Assembly: GCF_020283565.1 (NCBI RefSeq)
Contig: NC_060061.1
Location: forward strand, 5,216,010 to 5,280,009
From: Trifolium pratense
Lineage: Eukaryota; Streptophyta; Magnoliopsida; Fabales; Fabaceae
Reading direction: 5' to 3'
Length of the DNA: 64,000 nt
Of this stretch, positions 49,105 to 61,200 are shown in pieces. The first letter of the stretch is position 1. Each line of letters begins with the position of its first letter. A program made the position numbers and the translations under genes. A model generated the notes under the pieces. That model made no database searches. It had not been told where the DNA came from and saw only the letters and a list, made by a program, of their open reading frames with translations.

Positions 49105-49621
49105 TGATCTAACCTGTTGATCAGAATAGGTGATGGTCAGTCTGTTGAGCAGCAATTCGTCCACCGAAGGGGGTTGTACCTGCAGGCACTCTGATGCTTA
49201 AGTCAGCAAGAGAATGAGAAAGATACTAGAGAAAAGAGAGTGTAAAGAATTGAATATCTGGCTCTCATGCATATGAGAGCTTATATAGTTGGCCCTGGCG
49301 CTGGGCCAAAGGTTGGTCTAATGGGCTGGAATGAACCGGCCCAATTGACTCAACTGCCAAGATAATTCATGTATCGTAAGGGAGACAGTTACTTGCTCAT
49401 ATCTTGGTTGGAGTCGTTTCACTATATGTGGGTAATGGATAAGCTCCCTGACTGAAGAGACGGTTGGATAGCTGAGCACGTGCTTATCGTGTTGTGAAGT
49501 CGTTATGCTGGGGAGGCCACGTCATGTGCTGACGTGGTCGGGGAGGCCTCCTCTTATTGGGTTGTTCCCCAAACTCCGGGCAGGACGGTAATTGGGTCAG
49601 TTCTTGGCCCAATCCAGAACA
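49105..49621. mobile_element. Probable solo LTR
   Basis: A 517-bp block starting TG and ending CA is clearly richer in GC than its AT-rich surroundings, contains a TATA-like GCTTATATAG at ~49279, and has no internal coding sequence. The 5-bp flanks GTAAT (49100-49104) and ATAAT (49622-49626) match at four of five positions. No second LTR or internal region is present. Confidence 0.6.
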
Positions 49622-50517
49622 ATAATATAATAAACTTAACCCATATTTTACATTAAATCAAAAAAATTAACTATACTTAACTAAATTTCTTAAACACCGC
49701 ATAAACAATTATTTTTTTTTATATTTGTGTGGTGTATATATTAGTAACATGTTCTTTCACTGTTTACCCTCCCGTTATATGAAAATGAGCATTGATAGTT
49801 CAATTCAAAGTTTGGTTCGGTGATATTCCAAGTAATGTTTTGGTCAGAATTCTCACTCATTCTTTCAAAACGGAGTAGTCCTTATTTAAAGCTAATTAAC
49901 AAATCAACAATTAATGAAAAGTTGTTATATTCATTATCAACAAAAAAAGTGGTTCTTTTGTGTAAAAAATAGAAGTGGTCCTTCATCACTACTCACTAGT
50001 GCTGTCACTTGCTGGGGAGGTGGTAACCACAAAAGAAATAGAAGAAAAATCAACATCAAAAAGGCAAAAAAAGAAAAGAAAAAAAATTGTACTGTACAAG
50101 CTACATACGTGTCACACATAATAGATAACAAATACTACTAATATTTTTAAAAATATTTATTTTTTATGAAAAAAAAAATTAAGATGAAGGGATGTTCTCT
50201 CAAATTTAAATTTTTTTATGTCTTTTTATATAATATGATTTAGGGTCGGTTCTAACATCAAGTGATTTTAACTTTTTCCGATCGTAGTTGGTAATCAAAC
50301 TGTAATCCTTCTTATCAAGTCTAATATCAATCATTACTGGATCAACTAACAATTGATTATTAGATCAAACTTTTATACTAGTCATTCAAATAATGTTTAA
50401 TACAGTGTTTAATTTTAATTGTATTCTTAACTAGCATCCAGAAAATATTGGTTAGCATAATCTTTAATACTATATGAATATGATGGCTAATTCTAGTGTG
50501 CCTATATAATTAAGGAG

Positions 50518-50683
50518 AATGTTAACATGTGCCCTTAAGGCATATGTTAAGGAAGCAAAAATAGAAATTATTAAATGCTAATTTGTGCATTTTGACTTTT
50601 GAAGCATTAAATTTCTTGTATCATTAAATGTTGAATTTCTATTTTGGTATATCTTAACATGTGCCCTAAGGGCACATGTTAAC
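50518..50683. mobile_element. MITE with palindromic termini, copy 2
   Basis: Left AATGTTAACATGTGCCC and right GGGCACATGTTAAC are inverted repeats; the right end contains GTGCCCTAAGGGCAC, itself nearly palindromic. Same size and ends as 6475-6644. Confidence 0.7.
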
Positions 50684-50999
50684 AAGACCCTATAATTAAT
50701 TATAATTGGCCAGTACTTATATTCATTTTAATTGCTTTTTGCTCTTGGGCTTGCTCTGTAATATGTGTGCCAGGGAAAGACACGAAAGAGATCATACCAT
50801 AATAATATGCTTTTATGGCTTTATTTTTCTGTAATTATAGTAGAGGAACGAATATAGTAGACCGTTAACTTTTTCCACGATCAATGACAATGTCAGGTTC
50901 AGAGATTAGACGCTGTAATTATCAGTTTGACTTTTATAGAGAGCACAGTACTGATCCTTCTGATCCAGAATGAGTGATTTAATTGACTGTTTTTTTATT

Positions 51000-51125
51000 T
51001 TTAAGTGGTCTGATGACTAGAAAAATTACTTTAAATGTGAATAAATGAAGTTTTTGAATTCGAACCCAGGTTCCTGCACATATATTGTAATTTTCCTACC
51101 AATTGAGTTAAACTCAAGCTCACGG
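51000..51125 (+). mobile_element. SINE-like element, family 3
   Basis: GGTCTGATGACTAG (box-A-like), GTGAATAAATGAAG, box-B-like GAATTCGAACCCAGG, then CTACCAATTGAGTTAAACTC. No clear duplication seen. Confidence 0.45.
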
Positions 51126-51819
51126 GGACTCAATTGACTGCTTTACGCATCATAATACATAATTTTGACGATTAATATTTTTAATTGTATCATAGTAAAA
51201 ATTATTATAACAATTTAATATTTTAAAAATACTCATCGAAATCAATCCAATGATATCTTATATACTAATATTTGTTTTTATTTATGGAAAAATAGAAAAA
51301 TATGATTAAAGCAAAATATATAAATATTACATATAGTCAAACTTACTTGGTCACTTTGGGACGAAGAGAGTACCGGTAATTAAATAAAGGGATAGTATGT
51401 CATTGTATCCATAAAAAACTAATAATTATAGTTACCTTGATATTAGTACAAATTTTTATGTCTTTAACTATAATTAATCTCTTTAATAAAATAAAAAAAC
51501 TATAAAAATTAATCTCTCTCAGGAGAATTTATAAAGCATATAATATGAATTTTCATATTTCAGCTAAATTTTCTTCGTATATATGAGCTAAAGATCATTT
51601 ATCATATATGAAAATTATTTTTTATAAATGAAATATTTAAAGAGTGACATGAAGACACTCATTTTTTTATGAAACAGACATGAAGACACTCATTGGTAGT
51701 TTTTAATAAACAAAAAAAATTAAATTTTATAATTTTAAAATATTGAATATACATTTTAAAAAAGAATATTTTATTTATTGATTCTTTAACAAGTTCTCGA
51801 GCAAATTCTATAAAACAGA

Positions 51820-51862
<43 letters not shown>

Positions 51863-52279
51863 TTCTAGGGCTCTTATCATTTAATTTTGGGCGGACTTTG
51901 ATGAAATGAAGCAATGGGTTTTGTCGGTTGATTAATAAATTCCAAATGAATGTCAAAGAATTGGAACGATGGTCAATCACGAGTATCGATGCATGTTAAC
52001 AACGATTTTGTCAAAGCTTGGAGGAATCAATCACCCCGCACGTGAGGATAACAATTCATCAATGTATGCGGTTTGAGGGCCAACTCCGTGGATGGGGTGG
52101 TAAAACGGGTCGGATCTGTTGAACCGGTCTAATTAAACTTCGTACATGTCAGTTATTAAGCGGTAGCTCAAATTGGTTAGAAATGTTCGGAGATTGAATA
52201 ATGCTTAATATAGATGAGCTAGCAGGAGTAACATCTCAGCTGAGTGCAGGGGATTGATTCGAAACGCCCATGGCCAATG

Positions 52280-52640
52280 GTTCGAGGGTTTCTCACATCA
52301 TATAGGATGGTGCAATGCCTAAAGAGTTGTGGGGAGCTTTTGATGTCTCAAAATTGCTTATGAAAGAGAGTTTAAACAAATTGAGTTGCATAGTGATTCT
52401 AATGTTGTGGCTCAAACGTACGCTACAAAGCGACAAAAACGGCAGTGTTGTTGATGGAGACTCATCCAAGAGATTAGAGTGTTTCTTGCTATGTATGAGC
52501 AATGACCCGTGAGTCTGAGCTCATTGTTATTAGTTGATGTTACGTGGATAACTACTCCTAGAATCATCTATTTGTAGTTTCTTTTTTCTTGGGTCTTGAC
52601 CCCTTTTGCATCCAAAATAATAATAATTAGATTTTAAGTT
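52280..52640 (+). mobile_element. LINE remnant: RNase H domain and 3' end
   Basis: Interrupted text KELWGAFDVSKLLMKES, then in another frame ELHSDSNVVAQT and IQEIRVFLAMYEQ, is the RNase H domain of a plant LINE. It ends in the typical tail WVLTPFASK followed by AATAATAATAATT. Confidence 0.7.
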
Positions 52641-53351
52641 GTTTAATGGTTTTTTTTTAGTGGTATTGACTTTAGTCCAGTCCAAAACTATTACATTGAA
52701 AAAATGTTGTGTTTAGTTCTTATTATAAATCAAATACATCAATTATTTAATATAAAAAATGGAAATTTACTTATAATAGTGCTAAATAAGATTGGTCAAT
52801 CCTTGATATTTGTGTGATGCAAAACTTACCTACTCAATTGTTTGCAAAATAAAATTTTTTTCTCATTTTTGTGTGTGAATTTATGATAATTTTACCATTT
52901 AGTCTATTTTGCCTACTCATCCATTTTTCCTTTGTTTAGTTAATATGTATTTTTTTTGTTAAACCACCAACCCCATCCCACCCTCCCCCCTATATTAAAA
53001 CCTACACTTGTCTCCTTGAATAAAACTTGACTTTAATATAATTAAACTTGTAAGACATATATTTTAATATTCTTTTTATTCACATCATTAACATGTATTT
53101 CTAAAAAATCTTAGGTATATATTAGTATCACCTGAAAATTCATATTCATTTGTATACAATATCAGACATTTTTTTTTGTTTACATACCAGACATAGTTTT
53201 TTGAAAGATTCACCATTGAAAAGAAATTTGTCGCGCAGTTTATTATTTGACTTTCTTTTATTTATGTGTAATTATCTTCTTTTTTTTTTGACAAAACTTA
53301 TGTGTAATTATCTTAAAAACATATAGAAGAAAATATGTCGAAATAATTCAA

Positions 53352-53665
53352 TTGGTTTGTAAATAACATAGGGTACACCTAATAATTCTTTATAGCCAAG
53401 GAATGAGTAAATGTTTGTACACAATCTCTCTTTGGTCAATGCCCTAGAGATTATCCCATCCCAATATAACAATGCTTAATTAATGGGATTAAGGACCAAT
53501 ATACTATCTCTTTGGTTTGTAAATAACATAGGGTACACCTAATAATTCTATATAGCCAAGGGATGAGTAAATGTTTGTACACAACAAGTACTATCTCTTT
53601 GGTCAATGCCCTAGAGTTTATCCTCATCCTCATATAACAATGCTTAATTAATGGGATTAAGGACC
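53352..53665 (+). repeat. Tandem duplication, 160-bp unit
   Basis: Direct copies 53352-53511 and 53512-53665 share TAACATAGGGTACACCTAAT, GAGTAAATGTTTGTACACAA and AATGGGATTAAGGACC. Confidence 0.9.
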
Positions 53666-54681
53666 TTGTATACCTAAAAGTTGATTTATCCTTGATCCTT
53701 GATTATATATACCTAACCAATGCTAATGATGCTATCAAGCCCTAGATTTTGTAAGCATTTTCTAATAGCCACAATCAAAAATCAAATCTTCCCGTTTATG
53801 CATTGTTTGGGTCATTAACTATTGATTGCTAGCCACCTTTATTTATTTTATTTTTTTGGTACATATTGCTAGCCACCTTTATAATTTGACTAATCAGTTG
53901 TGGAACTTGAAAACAAATTCCATTGTTCAATTATTATTCAATTGTAATTATTCCCCACTCGCTCATTCTAGGGTGGCTATATATGCATATATTGTTTACA
54001 TTATTGAGTGGTGTTATTTGAATGCAAGGATTCTCCAATGATTATTAGCTCTTTTATGTGTTAGAATCGAATCTTGGAAGACCCACATCATTGGTATTAG
54101 GGTTAAGCTTTTTCTATAGTTTCTTAAATAATCTACGATATAAAATGAATAGTGATACTAATCATCTATCCACCGCTTTATATATTTAATTATTTGATTG
54201 ATCATATCCAATAATTTATAGCTTGTTACATGTGTTGATTGGTAAGGTAAGGTTGGTAAATCAGCACCAAAAAAGAAAAAGTAAAGAGAATGGAGGGGTG
54301 TGGTGTGGTGTGGGGAAGGAGGGAAAGTTTGGTGACAAATGCCAGGTGAAGTTTTCTGACTATTGTGAACAAAAATAGATATTTAGTTAACTAAATGGAC
54401 ACATTATAAAGATTGCAAATAATCTTATTTTAGATTAAATTTCTTGAATGTCCTACAGGTCGTGTATCTTGTGGAAGAGGAAAAAGTGAGCCTAGCTAGT
54501 GCAGAATTGGGACATAAATCGGTTCCACCATATTAAATTTGTACCAATCTTGTGCTTTCATCTGTGTGTCATTGCATTAACATGGATGACAAAAAACCTA
54601 AGTACGAAAATATCTTGAATGGAAACAACCACAAAAAAAAAAAAAAAAAAAAATACATTGGTATCACGATGAATACGTCAG

Positions 54682-54765
54682 AATCATGGTGATCCACCCC
54701 ATTTTTCCAAAAATTACATTTTATAGTTTCCATAAAATTATGGTGGATCACCATAATTTACACTT
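54682..54765. repeat. Small inverted repeat (MITE-like)
   Basis: TCATGGTGATCCACC and GGTGGATCACCATAA are inverted partners around a ~45-bp AT-rich loop. Confidence 0.5.
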
Positions 54766-55074
54766 AGTTTACACTTTAGATTTACTTTTCTTAATAGATG
54801 TTTGGATGTATATTCTTGTACGGTGAATTCAACACTAAATTTGTGACTTAAAATAAATTTTGGAGGGGAAATTTCAAACCTCAACTTCAAGTTAGAATAG
54901 ATTCTTTGTGTGTTTTTAAATGAATGAATTTAACAAGATAATATAATTTTATAGAGTGATCCAAATTCTTCGATGTAAATTACTTTTTATCATTTTCGTC
55001 TTTAAATTACAAATGTTAGATAATTTAGTCTCTTATATTTTTTTCGTCTTATTTTTATACTTTAAGTTATGAAT

Positions 55075-55345
55075 GTTGAAAGTTATTGATTGATGTTATC
55101 CATTCGATAAGACAGAGCAATTTAGAATTTAGTTTAATGGTTAACGACATTATTCTTCTTACGTCATCTTCTTATGTAAACTTTGAGGTTAAGTTTGTTA
55201 GGAGACAAGCAAATTTGGTTGCTCATACTTTTGCTAGGGCGGCCAATGTTTGGGCTAGTTTCCATAGATTTTAGATTATTCCCTTATGTATTGAACATTT
55301 ATTAGTTAATGATATGATTTAAGTTTGTTTGGTTAAAAAAAAAGT
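55075..55345 (+). mobile_element. LINE remnant: RNase H domain and 3' end
   Basis: One 62-codon frame (55086-55274) reads MIDVIHSIRQSNLEFSLMVN ... YVNFEVKFVRRQANLVAHTF, the C-terminal half of a LINE RNase H domain, followed by a short tail and oligo-A at ~55338. Confidence 0.75.
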
Positions 55346-56099
55346 TATGAATGTTGAACACTTTAGTTCTTTAAAATTACAAATATTATAATATTTTGAT
55401 CTCTAATAGGAGACTAAATTGTCACAATTTTATAATTTAAAAAATTATGACTTAGGGACCAAAATGAAATGAATTTTTTTTAATAACTAAATTATATAAT
55501 ATTTGTAACTTAAAGGACCAACATCAAACAAAAAAAACTTAAGGGAGCAAAGTGAAACTTAAAATTAACTTGAGAGAACAAAAGTGTAATTAAGTAAAAA
55601 AAATAATAACCAAGCACAATGATTTTTGTATATTTCAATTTTTGCATCATAATCCATATTTTTTAAGATTTGCACTTTAGTCTCAATTTTCAAAATTTGT
55701 AGATTGGTCCCTCAACTTTCTAAAATTTTAATTTAACCATTTCAAAAATATTTTATGTTTAACCACTTTCTTTTTATATTTACACTTTTACCTCAAATTG
55801 TTCTATGATTAGAGATGGCGGAAATGCATCTCAATTATATTGATTTTGTTTTTCATTAAAAATAAATAAATAAATAAACTCTTGATTTTTTATTTTTTTT
55901 TGGTAGAACTCTCTTGATTTTTTTATTCCACGTATCTTTCAAAAACTGTGTTGATTTTAGCATGTTTCCTTTGAAGGATGTAATCTTGATCAATAAATAT
56001 GAACATCTTTCCCTGGTAATTTGAACATTGATATACCGCATCGTAAAAGACTAGCCCTTTTCGTTAGATCTAATCTCAATTGTTTTAACTTTATTGAAT
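55346..56099. other. Gene-free AT-rich interval
   Basis: Nothing coding. An inverted-repeat remnant near 55360-55530 (TTACAAATATTATAAT against ATTATATAATATTTGTAA) suggests a degenerate MITE. Confidence 0.5.
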
Positions 56100-56108
56100 C
56101 ATCAAAAG

Positions 56109-56432
56109 GAATTTTTTTTTTTCTACCCCAACAATCTTCATTCTACCCCAACATATTTTTCAAAATACCCAATATACCCTTATAAAAATTAATATATTTT
56201 AAATTTTTTTTTTTTGTCGTATTATACTGTTCTGGTAGAATTTTCATCCTCTCAAAAAACTGTTCCGGTAAGGTTTTATCTTTACCGGTATGTTAACTTT
56301 ACCGATACACTTTTTAAAAAGTGTTCCGGTATATTAATATTACCGGTACACTTTTTAAAAAGTGTTCCGGTATGGATCTGTGATGATGTTCTGAGAAAAT
56401 AGTGAGAAACCACCGAGCTGTCACTTCACATA
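56109..56432. repeat. Left TIR of the Mutator-like element
   Basis: Inverted copy of the right end; inner border CACTTCACATAAA. A 62-codon frame inside it recurs almost unchanged on the opposite strand in the other TIR and is not a gene. Confidence 0.85.
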
Positions 56433-56587
56433 AATAGTGAGTCATGTATGTCAACAATATATAATAACTACCAACTATTAAACCAAAGATCATTACTTCT
56501 AAACACCAAAACATATCAAAAACAGAGTTACTCTGTTTTCTTTTTGTGAACAACTTCTTTCTCTTGATTTACTCATCCAACAACATC

Positions 56588-57051
56588 ATGAAGAGCTTCT
56601 CAAAGAACAAATTCTTTCATTGTTTTCGCCCTGTTGTTGATATAGATGCCATGCTTGAATCCAAAGTTGCAGCTCATTGCTCAGAGAGCTGGTTCATGCA
56701 GCACCCTAAGAAACGTACAGTTTCAAAGTTGATCAAAGCTGTCATATTGGAAACCATGTTGATAAGTCTTTTACATAATTTTTTTTTAGTTGAACCCATT
56801 AATGCGCGCCTTTTATTGTAGTTGTGATCCTGTTGTAGAGACATCTGTGACTATTATATTGCAGAATAGAGACTAATTTGATTTTAATTGTTTTTTTTCA
56901 GAATAAAAGAGCTCGACGTCAAAATTGTTACGGCCTTGATTGTTTTGGTGGGTCAAAGAATAATTGTTCGACACATAAAAAAGAATCGAAAGCCTCTCCA
57001 CCATCTTTGTCAACATTATGTACACAAAGTTCATCTTTTTATGTGAAGTGA
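56588..57051 (+). pseudogene. Captured two-exon gene fragment inside the Pack-MULE
   Basis: Exon A from ATG 56588 to 56761 encodes MKSFSKNKFFHCFRPVVDID ... SKLIKAVILETML; exon B from 56902 to 57051 encodes NKRARRQNCYGLDCFGGSKN ... SPPSLSTLCTQSS and stops within the first bases of the TIR. An acceptor TTTTTTTTCAG precedes exon B. At the expected donor the sequence is ATAAGT instead of GTAAGT, a single G-to-A change. The family looks like small uncharacterised plant proteins with a CFRPVVD motif; I cannot name it. About 150 bp upstream of the ATG are also inside the TIRs, perhaps captured leader or promoter. Confidence 0.6.
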
Positions 57052-57361
57052 CAGCTCGGTGGTTTCTCACTATTTTCTCAGAACATCATGCCATATCCAT
57101 ACCGGAACACTTTTTAAAAAGTGTACCGGTAATATTAATATACCGGAACATTTTTTAAAAAGTGTATCGGTAAAGTTAACATACCGGTAAAGATAAAACC
57201 TTACCGGAACAGTTTTTTGGGAGGATGAAAATTCTACCAGAACAGTATAATATGACAAAAAAAAAATTTAAAATATATTAATTTTTATAAGGGTATATTG
57301 GGTATTTTAAAAAATATGTTGGGGTAGAATGAAGATTGTTGGGGTAGAAAAAAAGTTTTTC
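57040..57361. repeat. Right TIR of the Mutator-like element
   Basis: Inverted copy of 56109-56432, starting at TATGTGAAGTGACAGC. A few substitutions and short indels separate the two, e.g. GGATCTGTGATG versus GGATATGGCATG near the inner part. Confidence 0.85.
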
Positions 57362-57370
57362 CATCAAAAG

Positions 57371-57977
57371 ACATGCCAATAAATTTTGGGTTTGAGTAAG
57401 AATTACACGAAATATTGATGATTTCTGTTACCACCCTCCATATTTCTTTTCTCACTCGAAAACATTTTCCGAAGTTTTTCGAGTAAGAAAAAAAATTTAG
57501 GGGGGAAGAAGAGAAACTTTCCGAAATATTTTGCACCATGTTACTATTTATTGTGCAAACAATAACAAGCCCACTAGAAAACTACTAGTTTCTAGAAAAC
57601 AATTTCGTTCGGATGCATCATTCAATGATTATACTTTCACTTCTATCAAAAATTAGATTTTATCCCTTGTAAAATGATTTTACTTGCAGCTATTTTCTAC
57701 CAAACACTCCTTATTCCAAAAGTTAGCCGCCTAACAATGAGAAGAATACCACCAATGGAGCACTTTGGTGGAATAGATTCACTAATGCAATAATTTGTTA
57801 TGAAGTATTGATATGTGATGCCAACCATCACTTTCCATATTCTCTAAACAGTGTAATCAAATATTAGATATGGAATTCAAGCTCTGCATTATCTCTGCTT
57901 TATTAGCTTTAACACGTAGCTTTTCACACAATTACTAACAGGTTTTCTTATTGTACCTTTCATTTTTTTAGAGCACA
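57371..57977. other. Gene-free interval downstream of trehalase
   Basis: 3' flank of the minus-strand trehalase gene; no other feature recognised. Confidence 0.5.
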
Positions 57978-58182
57978 TCAACATTCTATTTTACGATCTT
58001 CAGGCCATCCAAACTCCTCCAAGAATGCCAACACAACTCCATTCGACCAGCCAAAACCAGTCTGCATTGCAGTACAACCAGTCAGATTCATGTTGAAAGC
58101 GATATCATATATGAAGCATACGCTGAAACTGACAGTGATTAGAAAAATGAAAGAAATTGAATGTAACTACATAGAATATCAT

Positions 58183-58213
<31 letters not shown>

Positions 58214-61200
58214 TTCTTCCTTTGAAATAAGAATACTGGTAATAAATCTATTGAAAATATACCCAGCTAATTTATCCCAGTCACACAAGTCACAACGTTT
58301 TCAAATGTTTCCCTAGACCAAAAATTACAATGATAGAGTATAGCCATAGTCATACCTGAGGTACGTATTCCCCCCCACCTCCGAATTCTCCACAATGCTC
58401 CACGTCAAACTTTTCGTGCATTACATCTGTTTTCTTGTAAACAATATAGTTGGTAGTGATCCATCTGATGGCAATTTCCTCAGCCAATGACCTTGCTTCT
58501 TCCAACCCTGATTTTACCAGACCTTCAACTAACATGTGTTGAAGTGGAGCCCAACCATTTGGAAAATCCCTATTGCAAGTTTCATAAGAGTCATTAAAGT
58601 ATGAAGATTAAGTAAAATATTTTACCTCTAATTCTAAATAGCTTATTACTTACCACTGCTGTCCTGAATCACTCAGAGAAGTTGCAATTCCAGCAGCACG
58701 AAGCAGTCCAGAAGTTTTGAGACTTTTGAGAACATTACCCACAAGGGAAGCATCTTGATAAATATAAAACACAATAATCATCAACACAAGGTAAAGTCAT
58801 TGCATAAAGGCTATATACATTATATGTATTCGATTTCTGTTTGTGGTGTATGTTTGGTATGAAGCAAAAAAATTGAGGTGGAAATATGCAAAAAGACATT
58901 CTCTATTCCTCTATGTGCATTCAAAAGGAATTTCTTCATATTATAAATCAATGAATGACTCAATGAAAAGTAAACTAATCTTACACCATTAAATAGGAAA
59001 TCACTAACATTTATATCCAATAACTGACGTGTTCAACATTTAGAAATGTTCTGGAAGAGATTAGATATGCATGTAGAATTTGTATACCTAATCAACAGTT
59101 TAATCTAGAACCGACATTTCTCCAATATTATGCATATAACCTTAAGGAAATTGTTGACATTTCTACATATACTAATCTCAAATTATTTAGCATTCTCTCC
59201 AGATGTTTAAAGACCAACTATTTGATTTACATACTTATTAATCTACAGTTAAATTAAATCTAAACTGTGGCATACAAGATGAAATAGTAACTGGTTAACT
59301 TATAAGTTATAATTGTCAACAAAAAAAAAAACTTATAAGTTATAATTGAATAGTCATTCCGAAGACAGTCGCGGTGTATAATAAATCATGGATGGAATGA
59401 TTATATGTCTTACACTTCTATTTGATCCTAAGTTCCTAATTTTCAATAGACGCACATTCAAGGAAACTCCGCGATTTTTTATTTTATTTTTTTTCAGAAG
59501 AAAAATAACCATCAGGATTGCTGATTAGAGAAATAGCACAATTGCAACAACCAGTCATGCACTTAACTTAATTGCCACCAGAGTTAATGTGGATATATTA
59601 ACAAGAGGAGTACCTGAGTAAAATGGCTTCATCCACAAAGGAACAAAATTGGAAGCAAATACATTTTGATTCTGGTGCAGAGTATCCCAATTATGAACCT
59701 TCTAGAATATTCAAAAAAGACAGTTAGCAGGTCTGCCGAAGGCTAAGACAGCTCCCCATATGGTATATTTATACGAGTAGCACTTGAAAATACCTCATGT
59801 GTATTATTGCTGAGCCAGGAATCAAGCCATTGTTTCATGTTTGCATTCCAGAAAACAGAGTTAATTGCCTCCTTTCTCACATCAGAAATTTGCTGGAAGT
59901 GTTTGGCAATGCTATGATCTCCAGTAACATTTGCAAAGAAGGCAATGTTAAGTTCCATCTGAATCAATGAGTATTTCATAATTTAATCAGGTTACAGAAA
60001 AGTTATTTCGGGTCTTCTTTTACTCTGCGGTCTGAGACTTACCCCGAGTATAAATGCATTTAAATCAACAGGTATCACTGACGTTGTAGACAATGTTGTG
60101 AAGTTGGGAGGGTGTCTGCATCAAAATATGATTTGATTTCTTAGTATCATAAGTAATGTTGATTACTTAAAAAAGCAACATGTTCGAAATAAGCTGAAGT
60201 GTGTACTAAGAAAAGTGAGCATTTGATTGTGCTGTGCTTATGCTAGGCAGTCTAATAAACAGTGAGTTGACACAGCTGCATTTCAGTGTCTACACACACA
60301 TTTATATGGCTTGTATATAAAGTAGTACCTCATCCATCTTGTGCTGAAATCCCATCCTGATTCAGCTGCTGATGCTAGTTCACGGTAAAATTGTTGTTTT
60401 TCAGAAACAGATGTAAACTTGGAAGCAGATGCCTTGTCCTAAGGCATGGAATTACCCAAAATTGTAGATTAAATGTCATTTCATTTATACCACTGTTATT
60501 AACATACCACACACACCATTATGGACGACTCCGGTCTGGGTTTGTTCCACCTTGCGTAATAGCGATTCAAGGTGTGAGTGCAACCTTGAGCATCCGAAAC
60601 AGTCACTTTATGTATATCTATAATTAGACGTTAAAAGATCAAACAATCAACAAGGACAACTTAAGAGGTAGGTATATTCAAGCATCATCCAACCATAGAT
60701 AATAAACTCTCAAATGATATAGGGATAATACCTGAGTTCCAAAACTCATGCTCTTTTAGTAGTGCAGGTAGAGATCTTTTAACTAATTCCACATCACCGG
60801 TTCTATGGTATATCTCATAAATCATAGCGCTTAAAAGAGGAGGCTGGCTGTAAATTCATAATTAAGCTTATTGTTATATTTTCTATTTGAAAGACCAAAA
60901 ATTATGATAATAATTACTTTTTATTGCAAAAGGTGCAGTAAATATATGTTGAGAATGACAAGTGACAACAAATCAAGGTGAAACAAAGAGTGTAAAATTA
61001 TGATATCATATCCTTTTGAAACGTATTCATTAAGTTATTCAAGATCAAAAGTACTAAATTATAACACCCGAAAATAAATTGTTTTTTTAAGTGCAAAAAA
61101 CGATCAACATATATTTCAGAAAATAGATAAGCAATTAAACATTAATCGTCGCTATAAAAGGTACTCAAATACATCATCTGCACACAAAACAAAAACTAAT

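Larger units (their letters stand above)
49622..52279. other. Gene-free AT-rich interval
   Basis: No gene supported. Contains the second palindromic-end MITE (50518-50683), a SINE-like unit (51000-51125), a Stowaway-like end at ~51355-51378 and an (AAT)n tract (51820-51860). Confidence 0.6.
52641..55074. other. Gene-free AT-rich interval
   Basis: No gene supported. Holds a tandem duplication (53352-53665), a 22-base poly-A run near 54631, and a small inverted repeat at 54682-54765. Confidence 0.6.
56109..57361. mobile_element. Mutator-like element with long TIRs and captured gene fragment (Pack-MULE)
   Basis: Inverted terminal repeats of about 320 bp (roughly 56109-56432 and 57040-57361) flank a ~600-bp interior. 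A perfect 9-bp direct duplication CATCAAAAG lies immediately outside (56100-56108 and 57362-57370), the hallmark size for Mutator-like transposons. The termini read GAATTTTT...CTACCCCAAC. Each TIR has subterminal palindromes such as ACACTTTTTAAAAAGTGT. No transposase is encoded, so the element is non-autonomous; the interior is a host-like gene fragment. Confidence 0.9.

Noticed and set aside
56214..57258. Two almost identical 62-codon frames (56214-56402 + and 57070-57258 -)
   Set aside because: They are the same TIR sequence read in mirror orientation; low conservation value and no known domain.
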